Of a stretch of 54,306 bases of DNA, positions 15,467 to 23,934 are shown piece by piece (within the stretch, counting starts at the first letter, position 1; each line of letters starts with the position of its first letter). Position numbers and translations under genes: made by a program. This DNA is from an uncultured Prevotellaceae bacterium (GTDB lineage: Bacteria > Bacteroidota > Bacteroidia > Bacteroidales > Bacteroidaceae): the NCBI GenBank assembly GCA_946407895.1, contig CAMJQA010000018.1, positions 1-54,306 on the forward strand, in the 5' to 3' direction. The notes beneath the pieces are model-generated. The model saw only the letters and a list, made by a program, of their open reading frames with translations, made no database searches and had not been told where the DNA came from.

Positions 15467-18028
15467 ATGATGAGAAAAGAGATACTTTCCTGCCTGCTGG
15501 CAGCGGTGTACACGCTGACAATATCGGCACAAACGAAATGGATGAACCCACTGGAACAGGGTGACGACATCATACACGGACGCTGGTGGAACAGCGAACT
15601 GAAGGACACATACCACCGGTTGACACCCAGGGCTGAGGGCAAGGTTCGCAGCGCGGTATGGAGCCTCTCCAGGCAGTCGGCCGGTTTGTCGGTATGCTTC
15701 CACACGAATGCCCCCAGCATCAGGGTGCGCTACAAAGTGGCAGGCGGGCTAAACATGTTCCACATGCCTACGACGGGTGTCTCGGGCATCGACCTCTATG
15801 CCACCGACCCTACTGGCAAACTGCGCTGGTGTGCCAGCAAGTTCAACCTCTCATACAGGGATACCATCAACTATGAGTTCAAGGACCTGACGTACTTTAC
15901 GGGCGAGGCGAAGGGCTACGACTATGAGCTATTCCTGCCGCTCTACAATGAGGTCACCTGGATGGAGATAGGTGTACCCCAGGACCGCGAGCTAAGATTC
16001 ATTCCCCAGTCGGGCGAACGCCCCGTTGTGGTGTATGGCACCTCTATCGCCCAAGGCGCATGCGCATCGCGGACGGGCATGGCCTGGACCAACATTGTGC
16101 ACCGCGAGGCCGGAATGCCCGTCATTAACCTGGGCTTCTCGGGTAACGGACAGCTTGAGGAGGACGTCTTTGGCTACCTGGCCGAAATAGACGCCCGTCT
16201 CTTCGTCATCGACTGCCTGCCGAATATGGCCACCGAACGCACGGAACTCATATACGACCGCCTGCTGAAGGGTATCAAGATACTGCGGGCAAAGAGCGCA
16301 GCCCCCATCCTGCTTGTCGAACACAACTATGCAAACGGCATCAGCTCGCAACAGTCCATCCAGTGGTACACGCGCTCAAATCTCGAGCAGCGCAGGGCCT
16401 ACCGCGACATGCAGGCCCAGGGCGTAAGCAACCTTTACTATTTGACCCATGACGAAATGGGGTTCACTCAGGAATCAATGGTTGAAGGCATACACCCCAA
16501 TGACCTCGGCATGCGCCAATATGCCGATGCATACATCAGGAAGATTCATGAAATATTCCCCACACCCGATGCCACCACCGACCCGCAAGCCAACCCCATG
16601 ATATGGTCCGACTATCCCGACCCCGATATCATTCGGGTGGGCGAATATTATTATATGGTGACGACAACCATGCACCTGATGCCCGGCGCCCCTGTCATGC
16701 GTAGCCGCGACCTGGTGAACTGGGAAACGGTAAGCTACCTGTTCGACAGCCTGCATGACACCCCAGCCTATGACCTGATTGACGGCACAAAGTATGGGCA
16801 GGGACAGTGGGCCACCTCACTGCGCTACCACAATGGACGGTTCTATGCCCTCTTCGTCACAAACGGCGTGCCGGGTTCTTGGATCTATTCCACTGACGAC
16901 CCTGCTAAGGGGTGGAAACTGCATGCTCACCTGAAAGGCTTCTACCACGACGCATCACTCTTTTTCGACGATGACGGCCGGGTCTATGTCTTCAGCGGGT
17001 CGGGCAGCGTGGACATCACAGAACTTACCCCCGACCTGAAAGCCGAAAAGCAGGGCGGATTCCGTCGCCACTTGGAGGTGCATGACGCAGAGGACAACGG
17101 GTTGCTCGAGGGGAGCCGAGTAGTGAAGAAAGACGGCTACTACTACCTGCTCATGATTTCGTGGCCGCAGACAGGACGGCGACAGCTGGCATACCGTAGC
17201 CGCAGCCTGACTGGCGAGTGGGAAAAGAAGGTCATACTGAAGAGCGCTTTCGGTGGATTCCCCTATGTGGGTCAGGGCACTATTGTCGATGGGCCCGATG
17301 GCGAATGGCATGGGGTAATCTTCCAGGACCGAGGCGGTGTGGGACGCATACTGACGCTCAGCCCCGTCAGATGGATTGACGGATGGCCCATGATTGGAGA
17401 CGAACAGGGGCACGTGACTCGCTGTAAGCAGGTTGCCACGGTTACTAAGGACAGGCAATGGAACCACAACCCAGACTCGACTGCCTTCAGCTATGATGCC
17501 CGTGAACAACGACTGGAACTACGCACCAACCAATTGGCAGAATGTCTGCCCATGGCACGAAATACCCTGACGTGGCGAATGTTCGGACCAGAGTGCGCAG
17601 ACACAGTACGCCTCGACATTCGGCGCATGCATGACGGCGACCGCACGGGATTTGCAGCTTTCAACGGCGATTCAGGCGTGCTGACCGTGAAAAAAGAGGG
17701 ACGACGGACGTATCTGACAATGACTGAGGAAAGCATGGAGATGAACGACCGTAAGCAGGTGACTGCCAACAACGTAACAGAGCAAGCACGTGTGGACATT
17801 ACGGGAAAACCACGTATATGGCTCAGCATACACGGCGACTTCAGGCCAGGAAGGGACATTGCCAATTTCAGCTACAGCCTCGACGGACGCGAATGGCACG
17901 CTATTGGTTCCGACTTCAAGATGCGTTTTGATTACCGCCGTGTATTTATGGGCACCCGCTTTGCACTATTTAACTATGCTACCAAGGCAAAGGGTGGAAA
18001 GGTCGTAGTGGAAGATTTCAACTACTGA
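15467..18028 (+). CDS. Secreted SGNH esterase fused to a GH43 glycosidase
   Basis: 853 residues from the ATG at 15467 (15470 is equally possible); AAGGAG lies a few bases upstream, an unusually good ribosome site for this phylum. Signal peptide KEILSCLLAAVYTLTISAQ. Residues about 25-180: beta-sandwich. About 185-370: SGNH/GDSL hydrolase with GTSIAQG (nucleophile Ser, about 193), LGFSGNGQ, and GIHPNDLGM (catalytic Asp/His). About 377 onward: GH43 propeller with YPDPDIIRVGEYYYMVTTTM (base Asp), YHDASLFFDDDGRVYV (modulating Asp) and LLEGSRVVKKDGYYYLL (acid Glu). The last ~190 residues are a beta-sandwich typical of GH43_12-like enzymes. An esterase removing acyl groups and a glycosidase acting on the same side chain is the likely logic. 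Exact linkage is not readable. Confidence 0.88.
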   Translation: MMRKEILSCLLAAVYTLTISAQTKWMNPLEQGDDIIHGRWWNSELKDTYHRLTPRAEGKVRSAVWSLSRQSAGLSVCFHTNAPSIRVRYKVAGGLNMFHMPTTGVSGIDLYATDPTGKLRWCASKFNLSYRDTINYEFKDLTYFTGEAKGYDYELFLPLYNEVTWMEIGVPQDRELRFIPQSGERPVVVYGTSIAQGACASRTGMAWTNIVHREAGMPVINLGFSGNGQLEEDVFGYLAEIDARLFVIDCLPNMATERTELIYDRLLKGIKILRAKSAAPILLVEHNYANGISSQQSIQWYTRSNLEQRRAYRDMQAQGVSNLYYLTHDEMGFTQESMVEGIHPNDLGMRQYADAYIRKIHEIFPTPDATTDPQANPMIWSDYPDPDIIRVGEYYYMVTTTMHLMPGAPVMRSRDLVNWETVSYLFDSLHDTPAYDLIDGTKYGQGQWATSLRYHNGRFYALFVTNGVPGSWIYSTDDPAKGWKLHAHLKGFYHDASLFFDDDGRVYVFSGSGSVDITELTPDLKAEKQGGFRRHLEVHDAEDNGLLEGSRVVKKDGYYYLLMISWPQTGRRQLAYRSRSLTGEWEKKVILKSAFGGFPYVGQGTIVDGPDGEWHGVIFQDRGGVGRILTLSPVRWIDGWPMIGDEQGHVTRCKQVATVTKDRQWNHNPDSTAFSYDAREQRLELRTNQLAECLPMARNTLTWRMFGPECADTVRLDIRRMHDGDRTGFAAFNGDSGVLTVKKEGRRTYLTMTEESMEMNDRKQVTANNVTEQARVDITGKPRIWLSIHGDFRPGRDIANFSYSLDGREWHAIGSDFKMRFDYRRVFMGTRFALFNYATKAKGGKVVVEDFNY

Positions 18029-18050
18029 AACGGCTATGGTAAGTCTCTGA

Positions 18051-18110
18051 TTTCACCATGGTGAGTTTACAAAGTCACCGTGGTGAGTTTACTAAGTCAC
18101 CACGGTGAAA
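18051..18110. repeat. Three-unit palindromic array, 22-base period
   Basis: CACCATGGTG (18054-18063), CACCGTGGTG (18076-18085) and CACCACGGTG (18098-18107) are 22 bases apart. The spacers are nearly identical (AGTTTACAAAGT and AGTTTACTAAGT). The whole block is also an inverted repeat, opening TTTCACC and closing GGTGAAA. It lies between the 3' ends of two convergent genes, so a promoter operator is unlikely. Confidence 0.8.
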
Positions 18111-18175
18111 TTATAGGTTAACCATTAGGATCTTTCTGAGTCCAAGGCCTGCCACACCCACACAGTCGGGGCCGC

Positions 18176-19393
18176 TCACTCAGCCTGTGTCTGCTCCACC
18201 AGTTGAGGCAAGCGAACCTCGCTGCCCAGTGGAATGACGTCGGGGTCGGCAAACTGGTTGAAGACAATGATATACTGGGCAAAGTCTGAATGTCCATACT
18301 CCTGCCGGGCCATCTTCAGCAGTGTGTCTCCACGCTTCATCTGGCGCACGCCTTTCGTACCAATGATGAGGTATTTGCCACCAGGCACTTGCGGATAGAG
18401 GTCAACGGCCTCTCTCATGGCCCGCTCCTCGGCTGTCTCCTCCGGTTCAGGCTCAGAAATGTCGGTTGCCTCCGTCTCTGTCTGTGGCTCATTCGCCACT
18501 TTCACAACCTCGGGTTTAGGTACAAATGCATAAGCAAGCTGCTTGAAATCGGGAATGCGATAATAGCCAGCTACGTAGCATCCTGACATAAGCAGCAGAA
18601 TGCCAATGATACAAGCCACACGGCGAACGATGGAATGACCTGCCGGCCGGCTCACAATAGTTTGTGCAACTGCTGCAGGAACTACCTCCTGTGGCTGGCT
18701 TGCAACCTGCGGCTCACTATGTATTACTTTATCAACAGGACCGGAATTGCCGCTTTCATCGGAGGGAACAGGGTGAGCATCTGGCAAAGAATCCTCCATT
18801 TCATGGGGCAGAGTGTCCGACTCGGCATCTTTTGCCTCCACGTTTGCGGCGGGAATCGCTTCGTTTGGCAGATTCTTGCCTGAATTTGCGGGCTTATCTA
18901 CATCGGTTGGCGCGGAATCATCCATTTCATCGGGAGATGATACGATTTCATCGGAGTCAGCCAAAGTGACTGTGTCGGGAGTAATCTCCCCGTCGGTGTC
19001 CTCATCAAACTCAGCCTGTGAGAAGGACATTGTGTCAGCATCCAGTCTCTCCATTTCCTCAAGCGGAGTATTTTCGTTTAGCATCACCGTCTGGAATGCA
19101 GAGAAAGGCCTGTTCACCTGATTCTTCAGCTGAGCATCTGGCGTAAAGGCTACTTTCATGTGCCCTGGTATGACAATGCGTTCACCATTGTTCACATTGA
19201 TGCTCTCGCGCTCCTGCACATCAATAATCTTAAAGGTCCCAAGCCCTTTAATCTTGAGCAGTCTATCGCTGACAATGCGTTCGTTTACCAGGTCAAGAAA
19301 CTGCTTGATGAATGCTTCAGCCTCATTAGCAGGTATCCGTTTCCTCTGTGCTACGGCGTTGGCCAGGTCGGGTATCAATACCTTTGCGTCCAT
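18176..19393 (-). CDS. HU-domain protein with membrane anchor and LysM-like domain
   Basis: 405 residues in four parts. Residues 1-90 are an HU/IHF-type DNA-binding fold (MDAKVLIPDLANAVAQRKRI; LLKIKGLGTFKII; NVNNGERIVIPGHMKVAFTP). Residues 105-235 are a long acidic Ser/Pro/Asp/Glu-rich linker. Residues 257-278 are one hydrophobic span (RRVACIIGILLLMSGCYVAGYY) preceded by Arg. Residues 348-398 look like a LysM domain (RQMKRGDTLLKMARQEYGHS; VFNQFADPDVIPLGSEVRLP). With HU inside and LysM outside, the protein could link nucleoid to peptidoglycan. It is 6 bases after a plain HU gene and likely cotranscribed with rimO and ftsY. The domain calls are solid; the tethering role is inference. Confidence 0.85.
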   Translation of the reverse strand: MDAKVLIPDLANAVAQRKRIPANEAEAFIKQFLDLVNERIVSDRLLKIKGLGTFKIIDVQERESINVNNGERIVIPGHMKVAFTPDAQLKNQVNRPFSAFQTVMLNENTPLEEMERLDADTMSFSQAEFDEDTDGEITPDTVTLADSDEIVSSPDEMDDSAPTDVDKPANSGKNLPNEAIPAANVEAKDAESDTLPHEMEDSLPDAHPVPSDESGNSGPVDKVIHSEPQVASQPQEVVPAAVAQTIVSRPAGHSIVRRVACIIGILLLMSGCYVAGYYRIPDFKQLAYAFVPKPEVVKVANEPQTETEATDISEPEPEETAEERAMREAVDLYPQVPGGKYLIIGTKGVRQMKRGDTLLKMARQEYGHSDFAQYIIVFNQFADPDVIPLGSEVRLPQLVEQTQAE

Positions 19394-19399
19394 AGTGTG

Positions 19400-19681
19400 T
19401 TACTGCTTTGGGTTTATTTTATCCTTCAGTATGTTGTTTGCCTTAAAGCTCACAACCATCTTTGGCGGAACAAGCATGCGCTGCTTCGTGGTTGGGTTTA
19501 TGACCACACGCTCGAACTTCTTCTTAACCTCAAATGAGCCGAAGCCAGACATAACAATGGTGTTTTCCTCTTCCAGCTGAGTGCCGATTTCATCGATAAG
19601 TGCTGCTACAAGCTGTGCTGTACGCTGAGGACTGTAACCTGTCCGGTCGGACAATTCGGCAATAAATTCTTTATTATTCAT
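19400..19681 (-). CDS. HU family DNA-binding protein
   Basis: 93 residues, normal HU length. HU dimers bend and compact DNA. MNNKEFIAELSDRTGYSPQR is the N-terminal helical part; VMSGFGSFEVKKK is the dimer core; RVVINPTTKQRMLVPPKMVV is the DNA-binding arm, with NPTTKQ in place of the usual NPQTG. The next gene downstream carries the same fold fused to a membrane anchor, so the two may form heterodimers; this is inference. It begins 28 bases after the rimO stop. Confidence 0.93.
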   Translation of the reverse strand: MNNKEFIAELSDRTGYSPQRTAQLVAALIDEIGTQLEEENTIVMSGFGSFEVKKKFERVVINPTTKQRMLVPPKMVVSFKANNILKDKINPKQ

Positions 19682-19709
19682 AGGATATAATACTTTTATT
19701 TATTGAGGT

Positions 19710-21020
19710 TTAGCACGCCAAGGCCCCATATAGGTCAAAATCATCGGCACTAACAATCTTGACATTATAGAACTGGCCAATCTCCATGAACGGATGCTTT
19801 GCCCGGTCAATCAATACTTCAGGGTCAACCTCTGGAGAATCAAACTCGGTGCGTCCGATAAAGTAGTTGCCTTCCACACGGTCGATGATGACGCGGAGCG
19901 TCTGGCCAACCTTTTCCTCCTGCACCTGCGCACTGATACCTTGTTGCAGGCGCATGAGTTTATTCAGACGGGCTTGTTTCACCTCATCGGGTATATCGTC
20001 GGCATAGTGCTCGGCACTATAGGTACCCTCTTCCTCGCTGTAGGCAAAGGCTCCCATACGCTCAAATCGTACACGACGCACAAAGTCCAGCAGCTGCTGA
20101 AAGTCTTCCTCCGTTTCGCCTGGATGCCCGACCATGAGTGTAGTCCGTAGATGTATCCCAGGCACCTCTTCACGCAGGCGGGAGATAAGATCATACGTCT
20201 CGCTTGAAGTAATGTTACGACGCATGGCCTTTAACACTGGGTCGGCAATGTGCTGCAACGCAATGTCGAGGTATCGGCAGACATTTGGACGCTCCCTCAT
20301 GACACGCAGTAGGTCAATGGGGAAGTCTGTGGGATAGGCATAATGCAGGCGAATCCACTCCACACCATCTATGTCGGCTATCTGCTCAATCAGTTCTGGC
20401 AGGGCACGGCGCTTGTAGATGTCGAGGCCGTAATAGGTAAGTTCTTGAGCAATGATCTGAAATTCCTTTACACCTTGAGAGACAAGCATACGTACCTCGT
20501 CAAGGATTTCCTCAATCGGACGGCTCTTGTGATGGCCTGTAATAATAGGAATAGCGCAGTAGGAGCAGTGGCGGTTACAGCCCTCGGAAATCTTAAGGTA
20601 GGCATAGTGCTTTGGCGTGGTCAGGCATCGCTCATGTCTGTGGTCATGACGATAAATCAGTCCAAGATCGCCAATCAGTTCCGACCAATTAAACTTGCCA
20701 TAGAACTTATCGACCTCAGGAATCTCGGTTCCAAGTTCATGCATATACCTCTCTGACAAACAGCCCATAACGAAAAGATGCTCAAGTTTGCCTTCAGTTT
20801 TTCTCTGCGCCAGGGAAAGTATCATGTTGATGCTCTCCTCCTTGGCATCTCCAATGAATCCACAGGTATTGACAACTGCTATCTTAGCCTCAGGCTGAAG
20901 CGGATCATGGTTCACATGAAATCCATTTAGCTCAAACTGTCGGATAAGGCGCTCGCTATCCACCAGATTCTTACTGCACCCTAATGTAATTATATCAACA
21001 TTCTTGTCCGACATCAGCAT
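19710..21020 (-). CDS. rimO: Ribosomal protein S12 methylthiotransferase RimO
   Basis: 436 residues. A radical-SAM enzyme that adds a methylthio group to the conserved Asp of ribosomal protein S12. The N-terminal UPF0004 domain starts VDIITLGCSKNLVDSERL and carries the auxiliary cluster cysteines (LGCSKN, NTCGFIGDAKEES, VMGCLSERY). The radical-SAM CxxxCxxC is in SEGCNRHCSYCAIPIITG. The C-terminal TRAM domain is about 370-436. LGCSKN and the S-x-K-I-x-E-G-C-N-R-H-C pattern separate RimO from MiaB. Its ATG directly follows the ftsY stop (TAG-ATG), so they are translationally linked. The first Met could be residue 1 or 3. Confidence 0.96.
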   Translation of the reverse strand: MLMSDKNVDIITLGCSKNLVDSERLIRQFELNGFHVNHDPLQPEAKIAVVNTCGFIGDAKEESINMILSLAQRKTEGKLEHLFVMGCLSERYMHELGTEIPEVDKFYGKFNWSELIGDLGLIYRHDHRHERCLTTPKHYAYLKISEGCNRHCSYCAIPIITGHHKSRPIEEILDEVRMLVSQGVKEFQIIAQELTYYGLDIYKRRALPELIEQIADIDGVEWIRLHYAYPTDFPIDLLRVMRERPNVCRYLDIALQHIADPVLKAMRRNITSSETYDLISRLREEVPGIHLRTTLMVGHPGETEEDFQQLLDFVRRVRFERMGAFAYSEEEGTYSAEHYADDIPDEVKQARLNKLMRLQQGISAQVQEEKVGQTLRVIIDRVEGNYFIGRTEFDSPEVDPEVLIDRAKHPFMEIGQFYNVKIVSADDFDLYGALAC

Positions 21021-21989
21021 CTAATGCGAATTTTTCTTATCACTAAAGAGAGAATCAACGAACTCCTTGCGGTTAAAGGGCTGCAAGTCTTCTATGCCTT
21101 CGCCAAGACCGATGTAGCGCACAGGAATATGGAACTGGTCACTGATACCGATAACAACACCACCTTTAGCCGATCCGTCAAGCTTCGTTATGGCCATACT
21201 TGTGATGTCAGTTGCCGAGGTGAACTGCCGAGCCTGCTCAAAAGCATTCTGCCCGGTACTGCCGTCAAGAATGAGCATGACATCGTGGGGCGCATCTGGA
21301 AGAACCTTCTGAATGACGCGCTTTATCTTTGACAGCTCCTCCATGAGACCCTTCTTGTTGTGCAGACGTCCTGCGGTATCAATAAGTACTACATCAGCAT
21401 GATTGGCTACTGCACTATTCACTGTATCAAAAGCGACACTGGCCGGATCACTGCCCATTTTTTGCTTAATAACGGGAACTCCAACCCTCTCGCCCCAGAT
21501 GACAAGTTGTTCTACAGCTGCCGCGCGAAATGTATCGGCTGCACCCAAATAAACATTCAGTCCTTGCTTTTTAAACTGCCAGGCAAGTTTACCGATAGTG
21601 GTGGTTTTGCCTACACCGTTGACACCGACAATCAGTATGACATAAGGCCTTCTGTCGGCAGGAATATCATATCCCTCGGTATCACCGGTATTGTTGTCGG
21701 TAAGCAATTGTGCGATTTCATCGCGCAAAATGTTGTTCAACTCACTTGTGCTTACGTATTTATCACGTGCCACACGAGTTTCTATACGCTGAATGATGTT
21801 CAGCGTAGTGTCAACACCCACGTCACTTGTTACAAGAACCTCCTCAAGATGATCAAGCACATCGTCATCTACTTTAGACTTGCCAGCTACAGCACGCGAC
21901 AGCTTACTGAAGAAACTTTCCTTAGTCTTCTCAAGACCATGATCAAGCGTTTCCTTCTTTTCTTTTGAAAAAAAATTGAAAAATCCCAT
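21021..21989 (-). CDS. ftsY: Signal recognition particle receptor FtsY
   Basis: 322 residues from the Met of MGFFNFFSKEKKE, the usual Bacteroidota start; the longer frame to 22022 adds residues without family support. FtsY docks SRP-ribosome complexes at the membrane. The N domain covers about 20-100. The G domain carries GVNGVGKTTTIGKLA (G1), DTFRAAAVEQL, DTAGRLHNKKGLMEEL (G3) and TKLDGSAKGG (G4). The acidic A domain of E. coli is absent, as is normal here. It is followed immediately by rimO. Confidence 0.97.
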   Translation of the reverse strand: MGFFNFFSKEKKETLDHGLEKTKESFFSKLSRAVAGKSKVDDDVLDHLEEVLVTSDVGVDTTLNIIQRIETRVARDKYVSTSELNNILRDEIAQLLTDNNTGDTEGYDIPADRRPYVILIVGVNGVGKTTTIGKLAWQFKKQGLNVYLGAADTFRAAAVEQLVIWGERVGVPVIKQKMGSDPASVAFDTVNSAVANHADVVLIDTAGRLHNKKGLMEELSKIKRVIQKVLPDAPHDVMLILDGSTGQNAFEQARQFTSATDITSMAITKLDGSAKGGVVIGISDQFHIPVRYIGLGEGIEDLQPFNRKEFVDSLFSDKKNSH

Positions 21990-22050
21990 TGGCGATATGT
22001 ATATTTTGTGCAAAGTTAGCACTTTTTTCTCGATTTCATCGATAAGAGAG

Positions 22051-22090
22051 AAAAAAAAAGGAGTACAATGCCATTTTTGACACGTACTCC
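22051..22090 (-). terminator. Terminator of the rpmB-rpmG-DUF4295 transcript
   Basis: On the minus strand GGAGTAC (22090-22084), a 17-base loop, GTACTCC (22066-22060), then nine T. It lies 40 bases after the DUF4295 gene and separates it from ftsY. Confidence 0.85.
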
Positions 22091-22130
22091 CTTACGAAGG
22101 AGACTATGAAAAAACTTTAGAAACGAAACA

Positions 22131-22289
22131 TTAGTTCTTAAAGAAGTCCTTTACAGCTTCGTTCGGAACCATTTGCTCATCAAAGGTGTAGGCACCCGTT
22201 TGGGGATTCTTCACCATCTTAATAACCTTAGTATAGGAACGGCCATCGGTCTTACCCGTCTGAAGGGTGGCCACTGTTTTCTTTGCCAT
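22131..22289 (-). CDS. DUF4295 small basic protein
   Basis: 52 residues (MAKKTVATLQTGKTDGRSYT..., ending VPNEAVKDFFKN). This short Lys-rich protein accompanies L33 and L28 genes across Bacteroidota and is thought to be ribosome-associated, though no function is proven that I know of. It starts 30 bases after the rpmG stop and ends the operon at a clear terminator. Confidence 0.88.
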   Translation of the reverse strand: MAKKTVATLQTGKTDGRSYTKVIKMVKNPQTGAYTFDEQMVPNEAVKDFFKN

Positions 22290-22319
22290 AGTAAACTATT
22301 TGCTAATATGATTTGAATA

Positions 22320-22508
22320 CTACTTGATTTCCTTATGAACAGTCATCTTCTTGAGGATAGGATTATACTTTTTCAGTTCCAGTCTCTCAGGAGTATTCTT
22401 TCTGTTCTTAGTGGTGATATAACGGGACGTACCAGGCAGACCGCTCTGCTTCATCTCGGTGCACTCCAGGATAACCTGGACTCTGTTGCCTTTCTGTTTC
22501 TTAGCCAT
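22320..22508 (-). CDS. rpmG: 50S ribosomal protein L33
   Basis: 62 residues. [40 protein letters not shown] and a basic C-terminus identify L33. The zinc-binding CxxC pairs are missing (only one Cys), so this is a C-minus type that needs no zinc. It lies between rpmB and the DUF4295 gene. Confidence 0.96.
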   Translation of the reverse strand: MAKKQKGNRVQVILECTEMKQSGLPGTSRYITTKNRKNTPERLELKKYNPILKKMTVHKEIK

Positions 22509-22530
22509 GATTTGCTACTCTTAATAATGG

Positions 22531-22791
22531 TTAACTAATGACTTTAATGTCCTTCCAATCACAATAGCCCTTTTCGACTGCATTTTTAAGCGCTGCATCC
22601 AGACCTACCTTATTAATCATACGAAGACCCGCTGCACTAAGGCTCAGGCTAATCCAACAATCCTCTTCTACATAGTAGAATTTCTTCTTGAACAGATTTA
22701 CATTGAACAGGCGCTTTGTGTGGCGACGTGAGTGAGACACGTTGTTACCCACCATGGCCTTTTTACCGGTAATTTGACAAATTTTAGACAT
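22531..22791 (-). CDS. rpmB: 50S ribosomal protein L28
   Basis: 86 residues. [20 protein letters not shown] and [14 protein letters not shown] are typical of L28. It has one N-terminal Cys and lacks the full zinc site. First gene of the L28-L33-DUF4295 operon, with a consensus promoter 50-80 bases upstream. Confidence 0.97.
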   Translation of the reverse strand: MSKICQITGKKAMVGNNVSHSRRHTKRLFNVNLFKKKFYYVEEDCWISLSLSAAGLRMINKVGLDAALKNAVEKGYCDWKDIKVIS

Positions 22792-22842
22792 TTCTTTCTT
22801 CTTTTTTGTCTATTCCAATCCAAACTTCTTCCAAACAGGGCA

Positions 22843-22873
22843 CAAAGTTACAATATTTCTTTTAACACGCAAA
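22843..22873 (-). promoter_or_regulatory. Promoter of the rpmB operon
   Basis: On the minus strand TTTG (22873-22870), 19 bases, TAACTTTG (22850-22843). Expected start near 22836, leader about 45 bases. Confidence 0.78.
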
Positions 22874-22911
22874 TATTTCGGCGTTTTTTTTCTTCTTATA
22901 ATACAAGAATG

Positions 22912-23928
22912 TCATACATCCACCCGACTATATGCCGGTGCAGCAATGGAACAATAGTCATTATCAAGATATTTATAATATCCAGCAATGGCAATCATGG
23001 CAGCATTATCTGTTGTATATCCAAACTTGGGGATGAAAATTTTCCAACCATAGCGGCGTGCATAATCGTGAAAGGCGTTTCGAAGGCCATTATTGGCTGA
23101 AACGCCTCCTGCAACTGCCACCTGTTTAATTTTTAGGTCGCGCGAAGCCTGCAGGAGCTTCTTCATTAGAATGTCAACAATCGTCTTTTCCAACGAAGCC
23201 GCCAAATCATTCAGATGATGCTGAATAAATTCGGGGTCATCCTTAATCCAGTCACGCAAGGAATAAAGGAAACTCGTCTTAAGACCGCTAAAACTATAGT
23301 CATATCCTGGAATCTGAGGCTTAGAAAAGTGAAATGCCATGGGATTCCCCTGCCGGGCAAGGCGGTCGATAATCGGCCCGCCGGGATAACCCAGTCCCAT
23401 TACCTTTGAACACTTGTCAATTGCCTCACCTGCAGCATCATCAATAGTCTGCCCCACAATCTGCATGTCTTTGTACGACTTCACCAATATAATCTGACTA
23501 TTGCCGCCGCTGACCAAGAGACAGAGGAAAGGATAAGTGGGCGGGCAGAAGTCTTCGCCAGGGGTTTGAATAAAATGTGCCAGAACATGACCGTGGAGAT
23601 GGTTTACATCGACGAGGGGTATATTCAACGATGCGGCCAGACCTTTCGCAAAAGACACCCCTACGAGTAATGAACCCATGAGACCGGGGCCGCGGGTAAA
23701 AGCAATGGCGCTGAGCTGATTCCGCTCTACACCAGCCCGCCGCAGGGCTTGATCGACAACGGGAACAATATTTTGCTGATGTGCACGGCTGGCCAATTCA
23801 GGAACGACACCGCCATAAGCTTCATGAACAGCTTGGCTGGCAGTTACGTTGCTCAGCAAAAGACCATCCTGCAATACAGCAGCTGAAGTGTCGTCACAAC
23901 TGCTCTCTATACCTAATATATATGCCAT
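22912..23928 (-). CDS. tsaD: tRNA N6-threonylcarbamoyladenosine transferase TsaD
   Basis: 338 residues. TsaD transfers the threonylcarbamoyl group to A37 of ANN-reading tRNAs. Seen: ILGIESSCDDTSAAV; GGVVPELASRAHQQNI with the metal-binding His; FTRGPGLMGSLLVG; VNHLHGHVLAHFI with two further His; LLVSGGNSQI; and VAGGVSANNGLR. Its ATG is 7 bases after the map stop, so the two form one transcript. Confidence 0.97.
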   Translation of the reverse strand: MAYILGIESSCDDTSAAVLQDGLLLSNVTASQAVHEAYGGVVPELASRAHQQNIVPVVDQALRRAGVERNQLSAIAFTRGPGLMGSLLVGVSFAKGLAASLNIPLVDVNHLHGHVLAHFIQTPGEDFCPPTYPFLCLLVSGGNSQIILVKSYKDMQIVGQTIDDAAGEAIDKCSKVMGLGYPGGPIIDRLARQGNPMAFHFSKPQIPGYDYSFSGLKTSFLYSLRDWIKDDPEFIQHHLNDLAASLEKTIVDILMKKLLQASRDLKIKQVAVAGGVSANNGLRNAFHDYARRYGWKIFIPKFGYTTDNAAMIAIAGYYKYLDNDYCSIAAPAYSRVDV

Positions 23929-23934
23929 GGGTAA

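Noticed and set aside
14264..18028. Classic polysaccharide utilisation locus
   Set aside because: No SusC/SusD pair, sensor or regulator accompanies the two enzyme genes here, so only a small enzyme cluster can be claimed.
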